Assembly: GCA_016293205.1 (NCBI GenBank)
Contig: JAEDES010000013.1
Location: 1 to 30,867 of the forward strand
Source of the DNA: Bacilli bacterium
GTDB lineage: Bacteria; Bacillota_I; Bacilli_A; RF39; UBA660
Length of the DNA stretch: 30,867 nt
Reading direction: 5' to 3'
Each line of letters starts with the position of its first letter. The stretch's first letter is position 1. The notes under the pieces are model-generated. The model was not told the DNA's origin. It was given only the letters and a program-made list of their open reading frames with translations, and searched no databases. Both the position numbers and the translations under genes were made by a program. This document shows positions 23,608-30,867 of this stretch, one piece after another.

Positions 23608-24903
23608 ATGAATAAAACTTTTATTAAATCAACATTCATATTACTTGTTGGTGGTATTATTACAAAAGTACTTGGTATGCTTATAAAAATAGTTATGGGA
23701 AGATTTGTGGGTGCTGAAGCTTTAGGTCTTTATATGATGATTCTTCCAACCTTTTCATTGTTTATTTCTCTAGGGCAAGTTGGGATGCCCACTGCATTAA
23801 TCAAACTTGTTTCTACTAAGAAATATAATAATAAGAAATTATTGTTTTCAATTTTTGCTTTTACTCTTATTATTAATCTCTTTCTTATACTTATTATTAT
23901 ATTTGGATCTAAATTTATTGCAGTTAATTTATTAAAAAATATAAATACTTATTATGGGTTATTATCTATAGGATTAGTTATTCCTTTTACTACAATTTCA
24001 AGTATTTGTAGAAGTTATTTTTTTGGAAAAGAAATGGTTTTTCCTCATATTATGTCTAATATTATAGAGGATGTTGTAAGACTAATTTTAATATTTTTAG
24101 GTAGAGATTTTTATAAAAAGAGTCTATCTTTTATAGTTAGTTATCTTATATTAATTAATGTTATTAGTGAAGTTGTATCAATACTAGTACTTTTATTTTT
24201 CTTACCTAAAAAGATTAGTATTACAAGAAGTGATTTTATATTTGATAAGAATTATTTTCATGATAGTTTATCTATTGGGATACCTAATACATTAAGTAGA
24301 TTAATCTCTTCTATTGGATATTTTTTAGAACCAATAATTTTAATAAATATGCTAAGTTTTAATGGTTATAGTAATACTTATATTACTTATAATTATGGTG
24401 TATTATCAGGATTTGTTATGCCTATAGTACTTCTTCCCTCTTTCTTTACAAGCGCTTTATCACAGGCTTTATTTCCTATTATTAGTAGAGATTATAGTAA
24501 TAAGAATTATTCTGGTATAAAGAAAAAGATGATTACTGGAATTAGCTTATCTTTTGGTATTGGATTTATTCTTTCTTTATTTATATTTATATTTGCAAGA
24601 TATTTATTATTCTTTTTATATGATACTTATGAAGGCCTTTCTTTTATTAGATTCTTACTTGTTGTATGTTTACTTCAATATATTCAGTCTCCATTAAATA
24701 TTTGTTTAGATGCTACTAATAGAAGTAAATATGTATTATTTGGATCAATTATTGGTGTAATATGTAGAACATTAGGTTTAGTTATTTTTTCATTCTTTAA
24801 AATTGGTATTTGGAGTTTAATTCTTTCTATCAGTTTAAATGTTGTTGTTACAACTATATATTTATTAAAAAATATCATTTCTTCACAAATTTTACACAAT
24901 TAG
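23608..24903 (+). CDS. SpoVB/MurJ-type polysaccharide or lipid II flippase (MOP superfamily)
   Basis: A polytopic membrane protein of 431 residues with about 12 predicted helices. The opening FILLVGGIITKVLGMLIKIV...GRFVGAEALGLYMM is the typical start of SpoVB/MurJ-like members of the polysaccharide transport family. These flip lipid-linked cell-wall precursors across the membrane. It is shorter than B. subtilis SpoVB (~520), consistent with 12 rather than 14 helices. Strand and position are unusual: it opens the only plus-strand block. No Shine-Dalgarno is visible before the ATG. It is followed by a two-component system whose promoter lies in its last codons. The exact substrate is unknown. 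Confidence 0.85.
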   Translation: MNKTFIKSTFILLVGGIITKVLGMLIKIVMGRFVGAEALGLYMMILPTFSLFISLGQVGMPTALIKLVSTKKYNNKKLLFSIFAFTLIINLFLILIIIFGSKFIAVNLLKNINTYYGLLSIGLVIPFTTISSICRSYFFGKEMVFPHIMSNIIEDVVRLILIFLGRDFYKKSLSFIVSYLILINVISEVVSILVLLFFLPKKISITRSDFIFDKNYFHDSLSIGIPNTLSRLISSIGYFLEPIILINMLSFNGYSNTYITYNYGVLSGFVMPIVLLPSFFTSALSQALFPIISRDYSNKNYSGIKKKMITGISLSFGIGFILSLFIFIFARYLLFFLYDTYEGLSFIRFLLVVCLLQYIQSPLNICLDATNRSKYVLFGSIIGVICRTLGLVIFSFFKIGIWSLILSISLNVVVTTIYLLKNIISSQILHN

Positions 24904-24911
24904 TGTATAAT
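24882..24911 (+). promoter_or_regulatory. Promoter of the two-component system
   Basis: TTCACA (24882-24887), 18 bases, TATAAT (24906-24911). The -35 is inside the end of the flippase gene. The start would lie just before the AAGGAGGAG ribosome binding site at 24921-24929. Confidence 0.65.
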
Positions 24912-24935
24912 ATGGACATCAAGGAGGAGTTTCAA

Positions 24936-25604
24936 ATGAAGGTATTAGTTGTTGATGATGAATTAATGATTAGAGAAGTCATTAAAGAATATTGTCTTGC
25001 AGAAAATTATGAAGTTTATGAAGCAGTTGATGGAAATGACGCTTTAACTAAACTTAGTAATAATACATTTGATGTGATGATTTTAGATATTATGATGCCT
25101 AAAATGGATGGGTTTACTCTCCTAAAATCCTTAGATTCTTCACTTCGAGTACCAACAATAGTCTTATCTGCTCGTGGGGAAGAATATGATAAACTATTGG
25201 GCTTTGATCTTGGTATTGATGATTATTTAACAAAACCGTTCTCACCAAAAGAATTAATTGCTAGAATTAAAGCCCTTACTAATAGAACTAGTAATAATAT
25301 TAATGCTTATAAATTAGGCAGTTTAGAAGTCAATTTCTCTTCACACTATATAAAGATTGATAATAATATTATAAATGTCACTCCAAAAGAGTTTGAAATT
25401 CTTTCTTATTTGATTAAAAATAAAGAAATTGCAATATCTCGAGAACAACTACTTTCTAGTGTTTGGGGATATGATTTCTTTGGAGATGATCGTACAGTAG
25501 ATACTCATATAAAAATGTTAAGAAATAGTTTAGGGAAATATCGAGACCATATAAAGACTGTTCGTGGTATAGGATATAGGTTTGTTGAAAATGAAAATGA
25601 ATAG
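24936..25604 (+). CDS. OmpR/PhoB-family response regulator
   Basis: The start is ATG 24936-24938 (222 residues), set by AAGGAGGAG 6 bases upstream; a longer frame reaching into the flippase gene is spurious. The receiver domain (1-115) has the acidic pair D7/D8, phosphoacceptor D51 in ILDIMMP, switch Ser78 and Lys100 in LTKPF. The C-terminal winged helix (about 128-220) has TPKEFEILSYLI, the recognition region RTVDTHIKMLRNSLG, and the closing VRGIGYRF, typical of OmpR/PhoB regulators. It overlaps the kinase gene by 14 bases. The regulon is unknown; the adjacent flippase suggests a cell-envelope role. Confidence 0.95.
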   Translation: MKVLVVDDELMIREVIKEYCLAENYEVYEAVDGNDALTKLSNNTFDVMILDIMMPKMDGFTLLKSLDSSLRVPTIVLSARGEEYDKLLGFDLGIDDYLTKPFSPKELIARIKALTNRTSNNINAYKLGSLEVNFSSHYIKIDNNIINVTPKEFEILSYLIKNKEIAISREQLLSSVWGYDFFGDDRTVDTHIKMLRNSLGKYRDHIKTVRGIGYRFVENENE

Positions 25605-26979
25605 TTTAAATGTTCATATTTGGAAATATTTCTTATTATTTTCAGTTATAATTTTAAGTTTTTTGTGGGTATTTCAAGGGTTATTTTTAGATAGTTATTA
25701 TAAGTATGGTAAGATTAACGATATTAAGAAAGTTGCTGATGTTGTGAAAGTATATCAGAACTCAAGGAACTTTTCTACTGTTGTTAATGCAGCTAGTTTA
25801 GATCGTAGTGTTTGTGTTGAAGTTATCGATAGATATTATGGTACTTTATATACATCTTCTTTTCTTGGTAAGGGATGTTTTACTGGTAAAGAAAAGAATA
25901 CTAAATACAAATATGATTTTATAAGTAGTCAGTTAGATAATAGAACTTATGAACTAATTAATCCAGAGTTCAATAATGAAACTTTAGTTTATGCAGTTAA
26001 ATTAAATGGTGGTAGATATGCTTTTATTAATACATCTGTTGAGCCAATTGATTCTACAATTAGTTTATTACGTGGACAATTAATTGTTATTACAATAATT
26101 GTATTATTACTTTCATTTGTACTATCCTATTTTATATCTAATTTAATATCTTCCCCTATTGTTAAGATAAATAAATCAGCAAAAAGACTAGCTAAGGGAG
26201 AATTTGATGTAGAGTTTGATATTGATAGTAAAATATCTGAATTAAATGAGTTATCACGAACATTGAATTATACTAAGGATGAACTTAGTAAAACTGAAGA
26301 ATTAAGACGTGATTTAATGGCAAATGTTTCACATGATTTAAAAACTCCTCTTACAATGATTAAGGCATATGCAGAAATGGGAAGAGATTTACATAAAGAT
26401 AGTAAAAAGAAACGTGAAAAAGATATGGATACTATTATTGAAGAAGTTGATCGATTAACTATTTTAGTAAATGATATTTTAGATTTATCAAAAATGCAGT
26501 CTAATATTGAAAAAATTGAAATTACTGAGTTTAATATAGTAGATTTAATAAATGATATTATTAATAGATATAGTGTTTATAGTGAACTAGAAGATTATAA
26601 GTTTATATTTAATCACGATCAAGAAGTTATTCTAATTAAAGCAGATTATAAAAAGATGGAACAAGTTATTTATAACTTAATTAATAATGCTATTAATTAT
26701 ACTGGAGAAGATAATACTGTTATTATTAATGTTAAAGTTGATGATGTTATTAGAGTAGAAATTATTGATAGTGGTAAAGGTATTAAGGAAGAAGATATTC
26801 CATATATTTGGGATAAATATTATAAAAATAGTAAAAAACATAAGCGTAATTTAATTGGTACTGGTTTAGGATTATCAATAGTTAAAAATATATTAGAATT
26901 ACATAATTATAAATATGGTGTTTTATCTAATGAAGAAGGTACTACATTCTACTTTGAAATAAAAAAAGAATCTAATTAA
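25591..26979 (+). CDS. Membrane sensor histidine kinase
   Basis: Partner of the preceding response regulator. I take ATG 25591 (462 residues, beginning MKMNSLNV); ATG 25597 is equally possible and a TTG further upstream is less likely. TM1 is at about 10-32. An extracellular sensor region of ~130 residues contains Cys75 and Cys96, a possible disulfide. TM2 is at about 163-185. A HAMP linker and dimerisation helix follow, with phospho-acceptor His248 in NVSHDLKTPLTMI. The ATPase domain has N box LINNAINYT, G1 DSGKGI and G2 GTGLGLSIV. The ligand cannot be inferred. Confidence 0.94.
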   Translation: MKMNSLNVHIWKYFLLFSVIILSFLWVFQGLFLDSYYKYGKINDIKKVADVVKVYQNSRNFSTVVNAASLDRSVCVEVIDRYYGTLYTSSFLGKGCFTGKEKNTKYKYDFISSQLDNRTYELINPEFNNETLVYAVKLNGGRYAFINTSVEPIDSTISLLRGQLIVITIIVLLLSFVLSYFISNLISSPIVKINKSAKRLAKGEFDVEFDIDSKISELNELSRTLNYTKDELSKTEELRRDLMANVSHDLKTPLTMIKAYAEMGRDLHKDSKKKREKDMDTIIEEVDRLTILVNDILDLSKMQSNIEKIEITEFNIVDLINDIINRYSVYSELEDYKFIFNHDQEVILIKADYKKMEQVIYNLINNAINYTGEDNTVIINVKVDDVIRVEIIDSGKGIKEEDIPYIWDKYYKNSKKHKRNLIGTGLGLSIVKNILELHNYKYGVLSNEEGTTFYFEIKKESN

Positions 26980-26993
26980 ATAGATTCTTTTTT
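26962..26993. terminator. Bidirectional terminator shared by the kinase and helD
   Basis: A 13-bp stem (26962-26974 with 26981-26993) has a 6-base loop and A/T tracts that give T-runs on both strands. It lies between the convergent genes and covers the kinase stop codon (26977-26979). Confidence 0.88.
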
Positions 26994-26994
26994 G

Positions 26995-29025
26995 TTAGTT
27001 ATAAATATATAACTCATGTTGACAACGTGTACATGCTACATATAAAAGATTTCTTTCATTAGCTTTGTATGAGTTATTTCGATCATTATAGATTATTACA
27101 CTATCAAATTCTAATCCTTTAGCAGTATATGCTGGAATGATAATTAAATCCTTTTTAAACTTCTTAGAATTAGCATCTACTAATGAAATATTTATATCAT
27201 CTTTAATTAAGTTATAAATTTTTTCTGCTTCTTTATTATCTTTAGTAATAATTGCAGTTGATTTATATTCAGATTGTAATGTATTTATATCATTAATAAG
27301 ACTAGTTTTTAGATCTTCTATACCTTTTCTAATAATAACTGGTTTATTATTTTCTTTTCTAATTGCATTTACATGTTTTAGATTTAAAATTTTATTTGTA
27401 TATTCAATTATCTCAGGAGATGAACGATATGTTTTTAATAATTCTAAGTATTTTGTTTCTCCTTTAAAGATGTCTTTCAATTCCTCTAATGATTCATATG
27501 CATAGTATGGATTAATATTTTGATTAATATCTCCAAGTATTGTGAAGTCTGCTTTTTGGAATATTTTACTTATAATTATATATTGTAATTTATTGTAGTC
27601 TTGGGCTTCATCAATTACAACTTGTTTAATATTTCCTTCATAAGCGAATCCTTGTAAGTGACCTTTAATATATGTAAATAATAAGGCATCTTCATAATTA
27701 ATAACTTTTTGATTTATAAAAGAATTAATTGTTGCTTCTGGTAAATTGTATTTTGAATAACTACTTTGCCAGAATCCTTTATAGATTTCTTTGAAATCTT
27801 TCTTTAGATTTGAGTTTTCTCTTAATAATTTAGCGAAAGTTTTGGCTTTCTTATTGCTTCCTTTATAGAAGTTTTGAGATAGTTTTTTAGCCATCTCCTC
27901 TACTCTTTCAAATAGCGGTAATCTATCATATCTGTAATGTAACCATTCATTCATTTCATCACATGATACAAAGTTTATTTCATTTTCAGTAAAGTCTGAT
28001 GTTATTTTGATTGATTTAACATAATCTTCAATATAATTATCTAGATCTTTTATTATTGCATCACTTTGTTTATACTTAATTAATTCAGGGAATTCTTCTT
28101 TATAAGTATAGTATCTTGAGACAAAGTTTGTGAATGTTTCAACATCTTTATATTCATTTAAGAAGAATGATAAGTAATCTGCGAATGTTGTTTGTAAAGT
28201 ATTATTTTCTCCTAGAGATGGTAATACATCAGAGATGTATTCTGTAAAGATGTTGTTTGGTGAGAAGATTAAGATGTTATTACTACTTAGGCGTTCTATT
28301 CGATATAGTAAGAATGCTATTCTATGTAATGCCACTGTTGTTTTACCAGAACCTGCTATTCCTTGGACAATTAAGTTATTATCTTCTAAGTTTCTAATTA
28401 CTTTATTTTGTTCTTGTTGAATAGTATTAACAACATTTTTCATCTTGTCACTTGATTCATTAGCGAGTACTTCTTGTAAGACTTCATCATCAATGTTTAA
28501 TGATGTATCAAATACTCCTACTAATTCATCATTTTCAATTTTATATTGTCTTTTTCTTTTTAATTCACCAGTATAGATACCACCTGGTGCCTTATACTCA
28601 CATGGACCAGTTTCATAATCATAGAATAAACTACAAATTGGACTTCTCCAGTCGTATAAGATGTTGTTTAAATTTTTGTCTTTTAAATAAGTTAAGGATA
28701 TGTAAATATTAAATACTTTTCCTTCATCGTCTTTGAAAACTATTGATGCGAAATAAGGTTTATGTTGTACTTGTCGTAATTTCTTGAAGTATCTTTGTTT
28801 GGCGAGAACTTTATCTGCTTCCATTGCAGTTGCAGCCATTACTTGTTGAATTTCAGCGTTGTCAAAACTACTAGAGTTCTCCCACATCATTTTTTTGAAC
28901 TCAATTAGGTCTTCTTCATCTTGGAAAACGTCAGCACCAAGTTCTTGAAGATTGTCTCCTAATAATTTTTGTACTTTATTTAGAATTTTCTTCTCTTTTT
29001 GAAATTCTACTTCACTAATTGCCAT
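26995..29025 (-). CDS. helD: HelD-type RNA polymerase-associated ATPase
   Basis: A UvrD-like superfamily 1 protein that binds RNA polymerase and removes it from stalled or terminated complexes. Actinobacterial relatives (HelR) protect the enzyme from rifampicin. 676 residues, somewhat shorter than B. subtilis HelD (774). An N-terminal coiled coil (1-80) would reach the polymerase channels. The family segment YDWRSPICSLFYDYETG (124-140), then GGIYTGELKRKRQ, is characteristic of HelD. Walker A is GIAGSGKT (222-229), Walker B is VVIDEAQDYN, and the late motifs are TAKGLEFDSVI and LLYVACTRC. AGGAGGT precedes the ATG. It carries a ~100-base leader with a small ORF and an intrinsic terminator, so attenuation control is likely. 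Confidence 0.9.
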   Translation of the reverse strand: MAISEVEFQKEKKILNKVQKLLGDNLQELGADVFQDEEDLIEFKKMMWENSSSFDNAEIQQVMAATAMEADKVLAKQRYFKKLRQVQHKPYFASIVFKDDEGKVFNIYISLTYLKDKNLNNILYDWRSPICSLFYDYETGPCEYKAPGGIYTGELKRKRQYKIENDELVGVFDTSLNIDDEVLQEVLANESSDKMKNVVNTIQQEQNKVIRNLEDNNLIVQGIAGSGKTTVALHRIAFLLYRIERLSSNNILIFSPNNIFTEYISDVLPSLGENNTLQTTFADYLSFFLNEYKDVETFTNFVSRYYTYKEEFPELIKYKQSDAIIKDLDNYIEDYVKSIKITSDFTENEINFVSCDEMNEWLHYRYDRLPLFERVEEMAKKLSQNFYKGSNKKAKTFAKLLRENSNLKKDFKEIYKGFWQSSYSKYNLPEATINSFINQKVINYEDALLFTYIKGHLQGFAYEGNIKQVVIDEAQDYNKLQYIIISKIFQKADFTILGDINQNINPYYAYESLEELKDIFKGETKYLELLKTYRSSPEIIEYTNKILNLKHVNAIRKENNKPVIIRKGIEDLKTSLINDINTLQSEYKSTAIITKDNKEAEKIYNLIKDDINISLVDANSKKFKKDLIIIPAYTAKGLEFDSVIIYNDRNNSYKANERNLLYVACTRCQHELYIYN

Positions 29026-29066
29026 TTTTACCTCCTTAAAATATTGAGAAAACTAAGCAAAATGCG

Positions 29067-29091
29067 AAAAAACTACATTTTTATCATGTAG
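29067..29091 (-). terminator. Leader terminator (attenuator) upstream of helD
   Basis: On the minus strand CTACAT (29086-29091), a 7-base loop, ATGTAG (29073-29078), then six T's (29067-29072). It lies between the helD promoter and the helD start, about 40 bases before the start codon. A terminator here would prevent helD expression unless disrupted. The 6-bp stem is modest. Confidence 0.65.
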
Positions 29092-29125
29092 CAGCCAAAA
29101 TAAATATGGAATTTTTTGCAAACAT
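29084..29125 (-). CDS. Putative helD leader peptide MFAKNSIFILAAT
   Basis: A 13-codon ORF (ATG 29123-29125, TGA 29084-29086) sits between the promoter and the leader terminator. The predicted transcription start is 0-2 bases before the ATG, so translation would be leaderless. Codons 12-14 form the left arm of the terminator hairpin. A ribosome paused at about codon 8-10 would cover that arm. SIFIL (6-10) resembles the SIFVI arrest motif of the ErmC leader peptide. ORF and hairpin are seen directly; stalling is inferred. Confidence 0.55.
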   Translation of the reverse strand: MFAKNSIFILAAT

Positions 29126-29132
29126 CTATTAG

Positions 29133-29161
29133 AATATAGCATAACGCTTTTTCATTTTCAA
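29133..29161 (-). promoter_or_regulatory. Sigma-A promoter of helD
   Basis: On the minus strand -35 TTGAAA (29156-29161), exactly 17 bases, -10 TATATT (29133-29138). The start is predicted at about 29125-29127, giving a ~100-base leader. Confidence 0.75.
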
Positions 29162-29170
29162 GATATCTAC

Positions 29171-29200
29171 ATAAAAAATAGTTACTTTACGTAACTATTT
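29171..29200 (-). terminator. Rho-independent terminator of the 29195-30241 gene
   Basis: A perfect 10-bp stem AAATAGTTAC/GTAACTATTT (29176-29185 with 29191-29200), a 5-base loop and T's on the minus strand. The TAG stop (29195-29197) is in the stem. Confidence 0.85.
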
Positions 29201-30241
29201 AGTTTGTTCTACTTTTACAAAGTAATAATTTCCACTTTCATCTTGTTTAAAAGTAAATTTATATTCTGAAAACTCTTGATAATTACTTTCATTTACTACA
29301 ATATAATTCTTTTCATAATCATTCAACATTTTTTGTTCGTATTCTGTAAGTTTATATTCGTTTTTAAATTTGATATTATAATCCCTCATTGATATTTCTT
29401 TTTTATTGTAGTCATCACCATGATCAAAATCTTTATATACAATAGATAAATATTCTGAATCATTTGATGTATAATCATTATTCGGATCTGGTAGAACGTA
29501 TGCGAACGACATATATACATATGCTTCTTTTTTCTCTTCATCCTTTATAAATTTTGATTTATATGTATGTAGATTTCCTACTCCTGTACCACCGCAAGCA
29601 GGATCAGGTAAGAAATATAATCTTTGATTTGCGTCATATATATATCGTCTACACCACGCGCTTATTTGTTCTATTGGATTTTCAACTTTATGGCCAAACA
29701 AACGCAAACTTCTTGTGTTTACAGTATCTTCGGAAATTTGACGAATATAATATTGTTCAAACTCTCCATATTCTTTTTGTAGAATACTATTCTTTTTCCA
29801 ATCATCCCCTGCTACTTTTCCCCAATCTAAACTATCTAATACAATAAATTGTTTTTGTTCAGCTGTTAGCGGATTTTTTAACACACCTGTTCTAAATAAA
29901 TATAAACTGAAGTCGCTAGAATAAAGATCTTTTCCTGTCAATTTACCTTCTTCATATATCGCACCAACAAGTATCGAATCTATTTTATATGATAATTCTG
30001 CTACAAATTTAAAATATTTTCTTTTTGCTTCATCATCTTTAGTTGTATCTTCATCTTTTTTAGAATTATTATTTTCTACTGTTTCATTATCTTTTGGTTT
30101 GATAATATCTATAACGGATGGTAATTCAACACCAAGCAAAAAAATAATACATATCGTTATTCCTAATATTATATATATTATTTTTTTATTTTGTTGTTTT
30201 GGTTGTTGTTCTTTATTTAATTCAGTATTATTGTTATTCAT
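29195..30241 (-). CDS. Membrane-anchored extracytoplasmic protein of unknown function
   Basis: Starts at ATG 30239-30241 (348 residues) with GGAG 7 bases upstream; the frame extends further but without a site. The N-terminus is Asn/Gln/Lys-rich and cytoplasmic (1-20). One hydrophobic helix follows (about 21-38, IIYIILGITICIIFLLGV). A charged Asn/Asp/Lys linker (to ~75) leads to a ~270-residue domain rich in Tyr, Asp and Lys. Two Cys in this domain (within AWCRRY and DPACGGTG) could form a disulfide. No known motif was recognised. It is a single-gene unit with its own terminator. An extracellular sensor or surface protein is possible. Confidence 0.85.
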   Translation of the reverse strand: MNNNNTELNKEQQPKQQNKKIIYIILGITICIIFLLGVELPSVIDIIKPKDNETVENNNSKKDEDTTKDDEAKRKYFKFVAELSYKIDSILVGAIYEEGKLTGKDLYSSDFSLYLFRTGVLKNPLTAEQKQFIVLDSLDWGKVAGDDWKKNSILQKEYGEFEQYYIRQISEDTVNTRSLRLFGHKVENPIEQISAWCRRYIYDANQRLYFLPDPACGGTGVGNLHTYKSKFIKDEEKKEAYVYMSFAYVLPDPNNDYTSNDSEYLSIVYKDFDHGDDYNKKEISMRDYNIKFKNEYKLTEYEQKMLNDYEKNYIVVNESNYQEFSEYKFTFKQDESGNYYFVKVEQTK

Positions 30242-30267
30242 AGTATACTCCTTTATTTTATACCTAT

Positions 30268-30297
30268 ATGTTATCATTTTTATTTAATTATTTGCAA
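30268..30297 (-). promoter_or_regulatory. Possible promoter of the 29195-30241 gene
   Basis: On the minus strand TTGCAA (30292-30297), 18 bases, TAACAT (30268-30273) preceded by TGA. It is the best of several AT-rich candidates. Confidence 0.4.
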
Positions 30298-30335
30298 GTG
30301 TTTTCTTAGTTTTCTTTTATATAGATATTTTTTTA

Positions 30336-30363
30336 CGAAAAAACAGTTACTTTTGTAACTGTT
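30336..30363 (-). terminator. Rho-independent terminator of the phosphohexomutase gene
   Basis: A perfect 9-bp stem AACAGTTAC/GTAACTGTT (30342-30350 with 30355-30363), a 4-base loop and a T-run on the minus strand. The stop codon (30362-30364) overlaps the stem. Confidence 0.85.
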
Positions 30364-30867
30364 ATTTATTATATTCTTTAATTAAACCTATAAATTCTTC
30401 TTGTAATTCTTCTAGTCTATCTTCTGTTTTTGCTTCAAATCTTGCAGTTAAGTTTGGCCCTGTATTTGATGCTCTTACTAATGCCCATCCATCGTCAAAT
30501 AGAACTTTAACTCCATCTATATTTAAATAATTATAATTCTTTGATTTAGCATATTCTTCTATTTTATTTACTATTTGGAATTTTTTATCATCAGTAGATT
30601 TGAATTTTAATTCTTCTGTAGAATGATATTTTGTAATACCTTCTAATAATTCATCTACTGTTTTATCTGTATGGGATAGGATTTCTAGTAATCTTAATCC
30701 AGCATATAATCCAGAATCAAATCCTGGCCATCTATCACGGAAATATACATGTCCTGAAAGTTCCCCACCAAATGGTAGATCTTCTTCTCTAACTTTGGCT
30801 TTAGTATAAGAATTTCCTGTTCTATAGCAAATTCCTTTTCCGCCTAATTTTTCTATTTCGTCTGATA
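30362..30867 (-). CDS. Phosphomannomutase/phosphoglucomutase family protein, C-terminal part
   Basis: Interconverts hexose 1- and 6-phosphates for envelope polysaccharide precursors. The frame enters from the right edge and gives the last ~167 residues, ending LIKEYNK. Two family signatures are present. The sugar-binding loop is in PFGGELSGHVYFRD, the GE(M/L)SGH motif of alpha-D-phosphohexomutases. The phosphate-binding loop is in RASNTGPNLTARFEA near the C-terminus, in the PMM/PGM form. The catalytic Ser and metal-binding loop are outside the window. Whether glucose, mannose or glucosamine is preferred cannot be decided, although RASNTGP fits PMM/PGM rather than GlmM. Confidence 0.9.
   Translation of the reverse strand, partial: SDEIEKLGGKGICYRTGNSYTKAKVREEDLPFGGELSGHVYFRDRWPGFDSGLYAGLRLLEILSHTDKTVDELLEGITKYHSTEELKFKSTDDKKFQIVNKIEEYAKSKNYNYLNIDGVKVLFDDGWALVRASNTGPNLTARFEAKTEDRLEELQEEFIGLIKEYNK

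Noticed and set aside
24810..24935. N-terminal extension of the response regulator overlapping the flippase gene
   Set aside because: The strong AAGGAGGAG site at 24921-24929 and the receiver-domain start at MKVLVVDDE place the start at 24936.
1..30867. CRISPR arrays, tRNA or rRNA genes, insertion sequences, phage genes
   Set aside because: None was seen: no regularly spaced direct repeats, no cloverleaf-like sequence with CCA or TTCGA patterns in the gaps, no transposase or integrase motifs.

Overview
The window is AT-rich DNA from a Gram-positive-type bacterium. It shows AGGAGG-like ribosome binding sites, a grlA/grlB-type parC-parE pair, an hrcA-grpE-dnaK-dnaJ operon under CIRCE control, and a ylbD-ylbE-ylbF-rsmD cluster ordered as in Bacillus. 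TGA is used as a stop (for example at 9005-9007) and TGG as Trp, so the standard bacterial code applies. The AT content, short intergenic gaps, secreted proteins starting like 'KKIGATLIAIL' or 'NNKGFAITTLLYG', and the absence of sporulation genes here suggest an uncultured gut Bacilli lineage near Erysipelotrichales/RF39. That placement is inference, not proof.

Layout. 1-6827 (minus): a partial secreted peptidoglycan-binding protein, folA, a divergent thyA, then dnaJ, dnaK, grpE and hrcA. The promoter of the heat-shock operon is flanked by two CIRCE operators. 6842-9864 (minus): ylbD-ylbE-ylbF-rsmD and, downstream, a prepilin-like protein carrying discoidin-like and ricin-like lectin domains. 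9895-15373 (minus): a CDP-alcohol phosphatidyltransferase, then parE-parC (topoisomerase IV). 15434-17767 (minus): a membrane protein of unknown function and a secreted TasA-like protein ending in a Hint self-processing domain. 17841-22242 (minus): an operon of lipoprotein, mtaB, recD2 and a 52-residue membrane peptide. 22295-23392 (minus): a single-pass membrane protein with a long acidic tail. 23608-26979 (plus, the only plus-strand block): a SpoVB/MurJ-type flippase followed by an OmpR-type response regulator and histidine kinase. 26995-29161 (minus): helD with a leader region. 29195-30867 (minus): an unknown membrane-anchored protein and the 3' end of a phosphohexomutase.

How it works together. 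Most genes are housekeeping: protein folding, thymidylate and folate metabolism, chromosome segregation, DNA repair, tRNA modification and RNA polymerase recycling. The accessory content is surface-directed (PG-binding, prepilin-lectin, Hint protein, lipoprotein, flippase) and sits beside a two-component system.

The strongest candidate for an undescribed system is the helD leader. A consensus promoter fires almost on top of the ATG of a 13-codon ORF encoding MFAKNSIFILAAT. Its stop codon lies in an intrinsic-terminator hairpin placed before helD. This is the architecture of ribosome-stalling attenuators, and the peptide resembles the SIFVI arrest motif of ErmCL. Second are the Hint-ended surface protein and the lectin-bearing prepilin. 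Many terminators here fold around the stop codon of the gene they end, and one (15349-15373) also holds the -35 element of the next promoter. No tRNA, rRNA, CRISPR array or insertion sequence was recognised. No gene-free gap exceeds about 215 bases.
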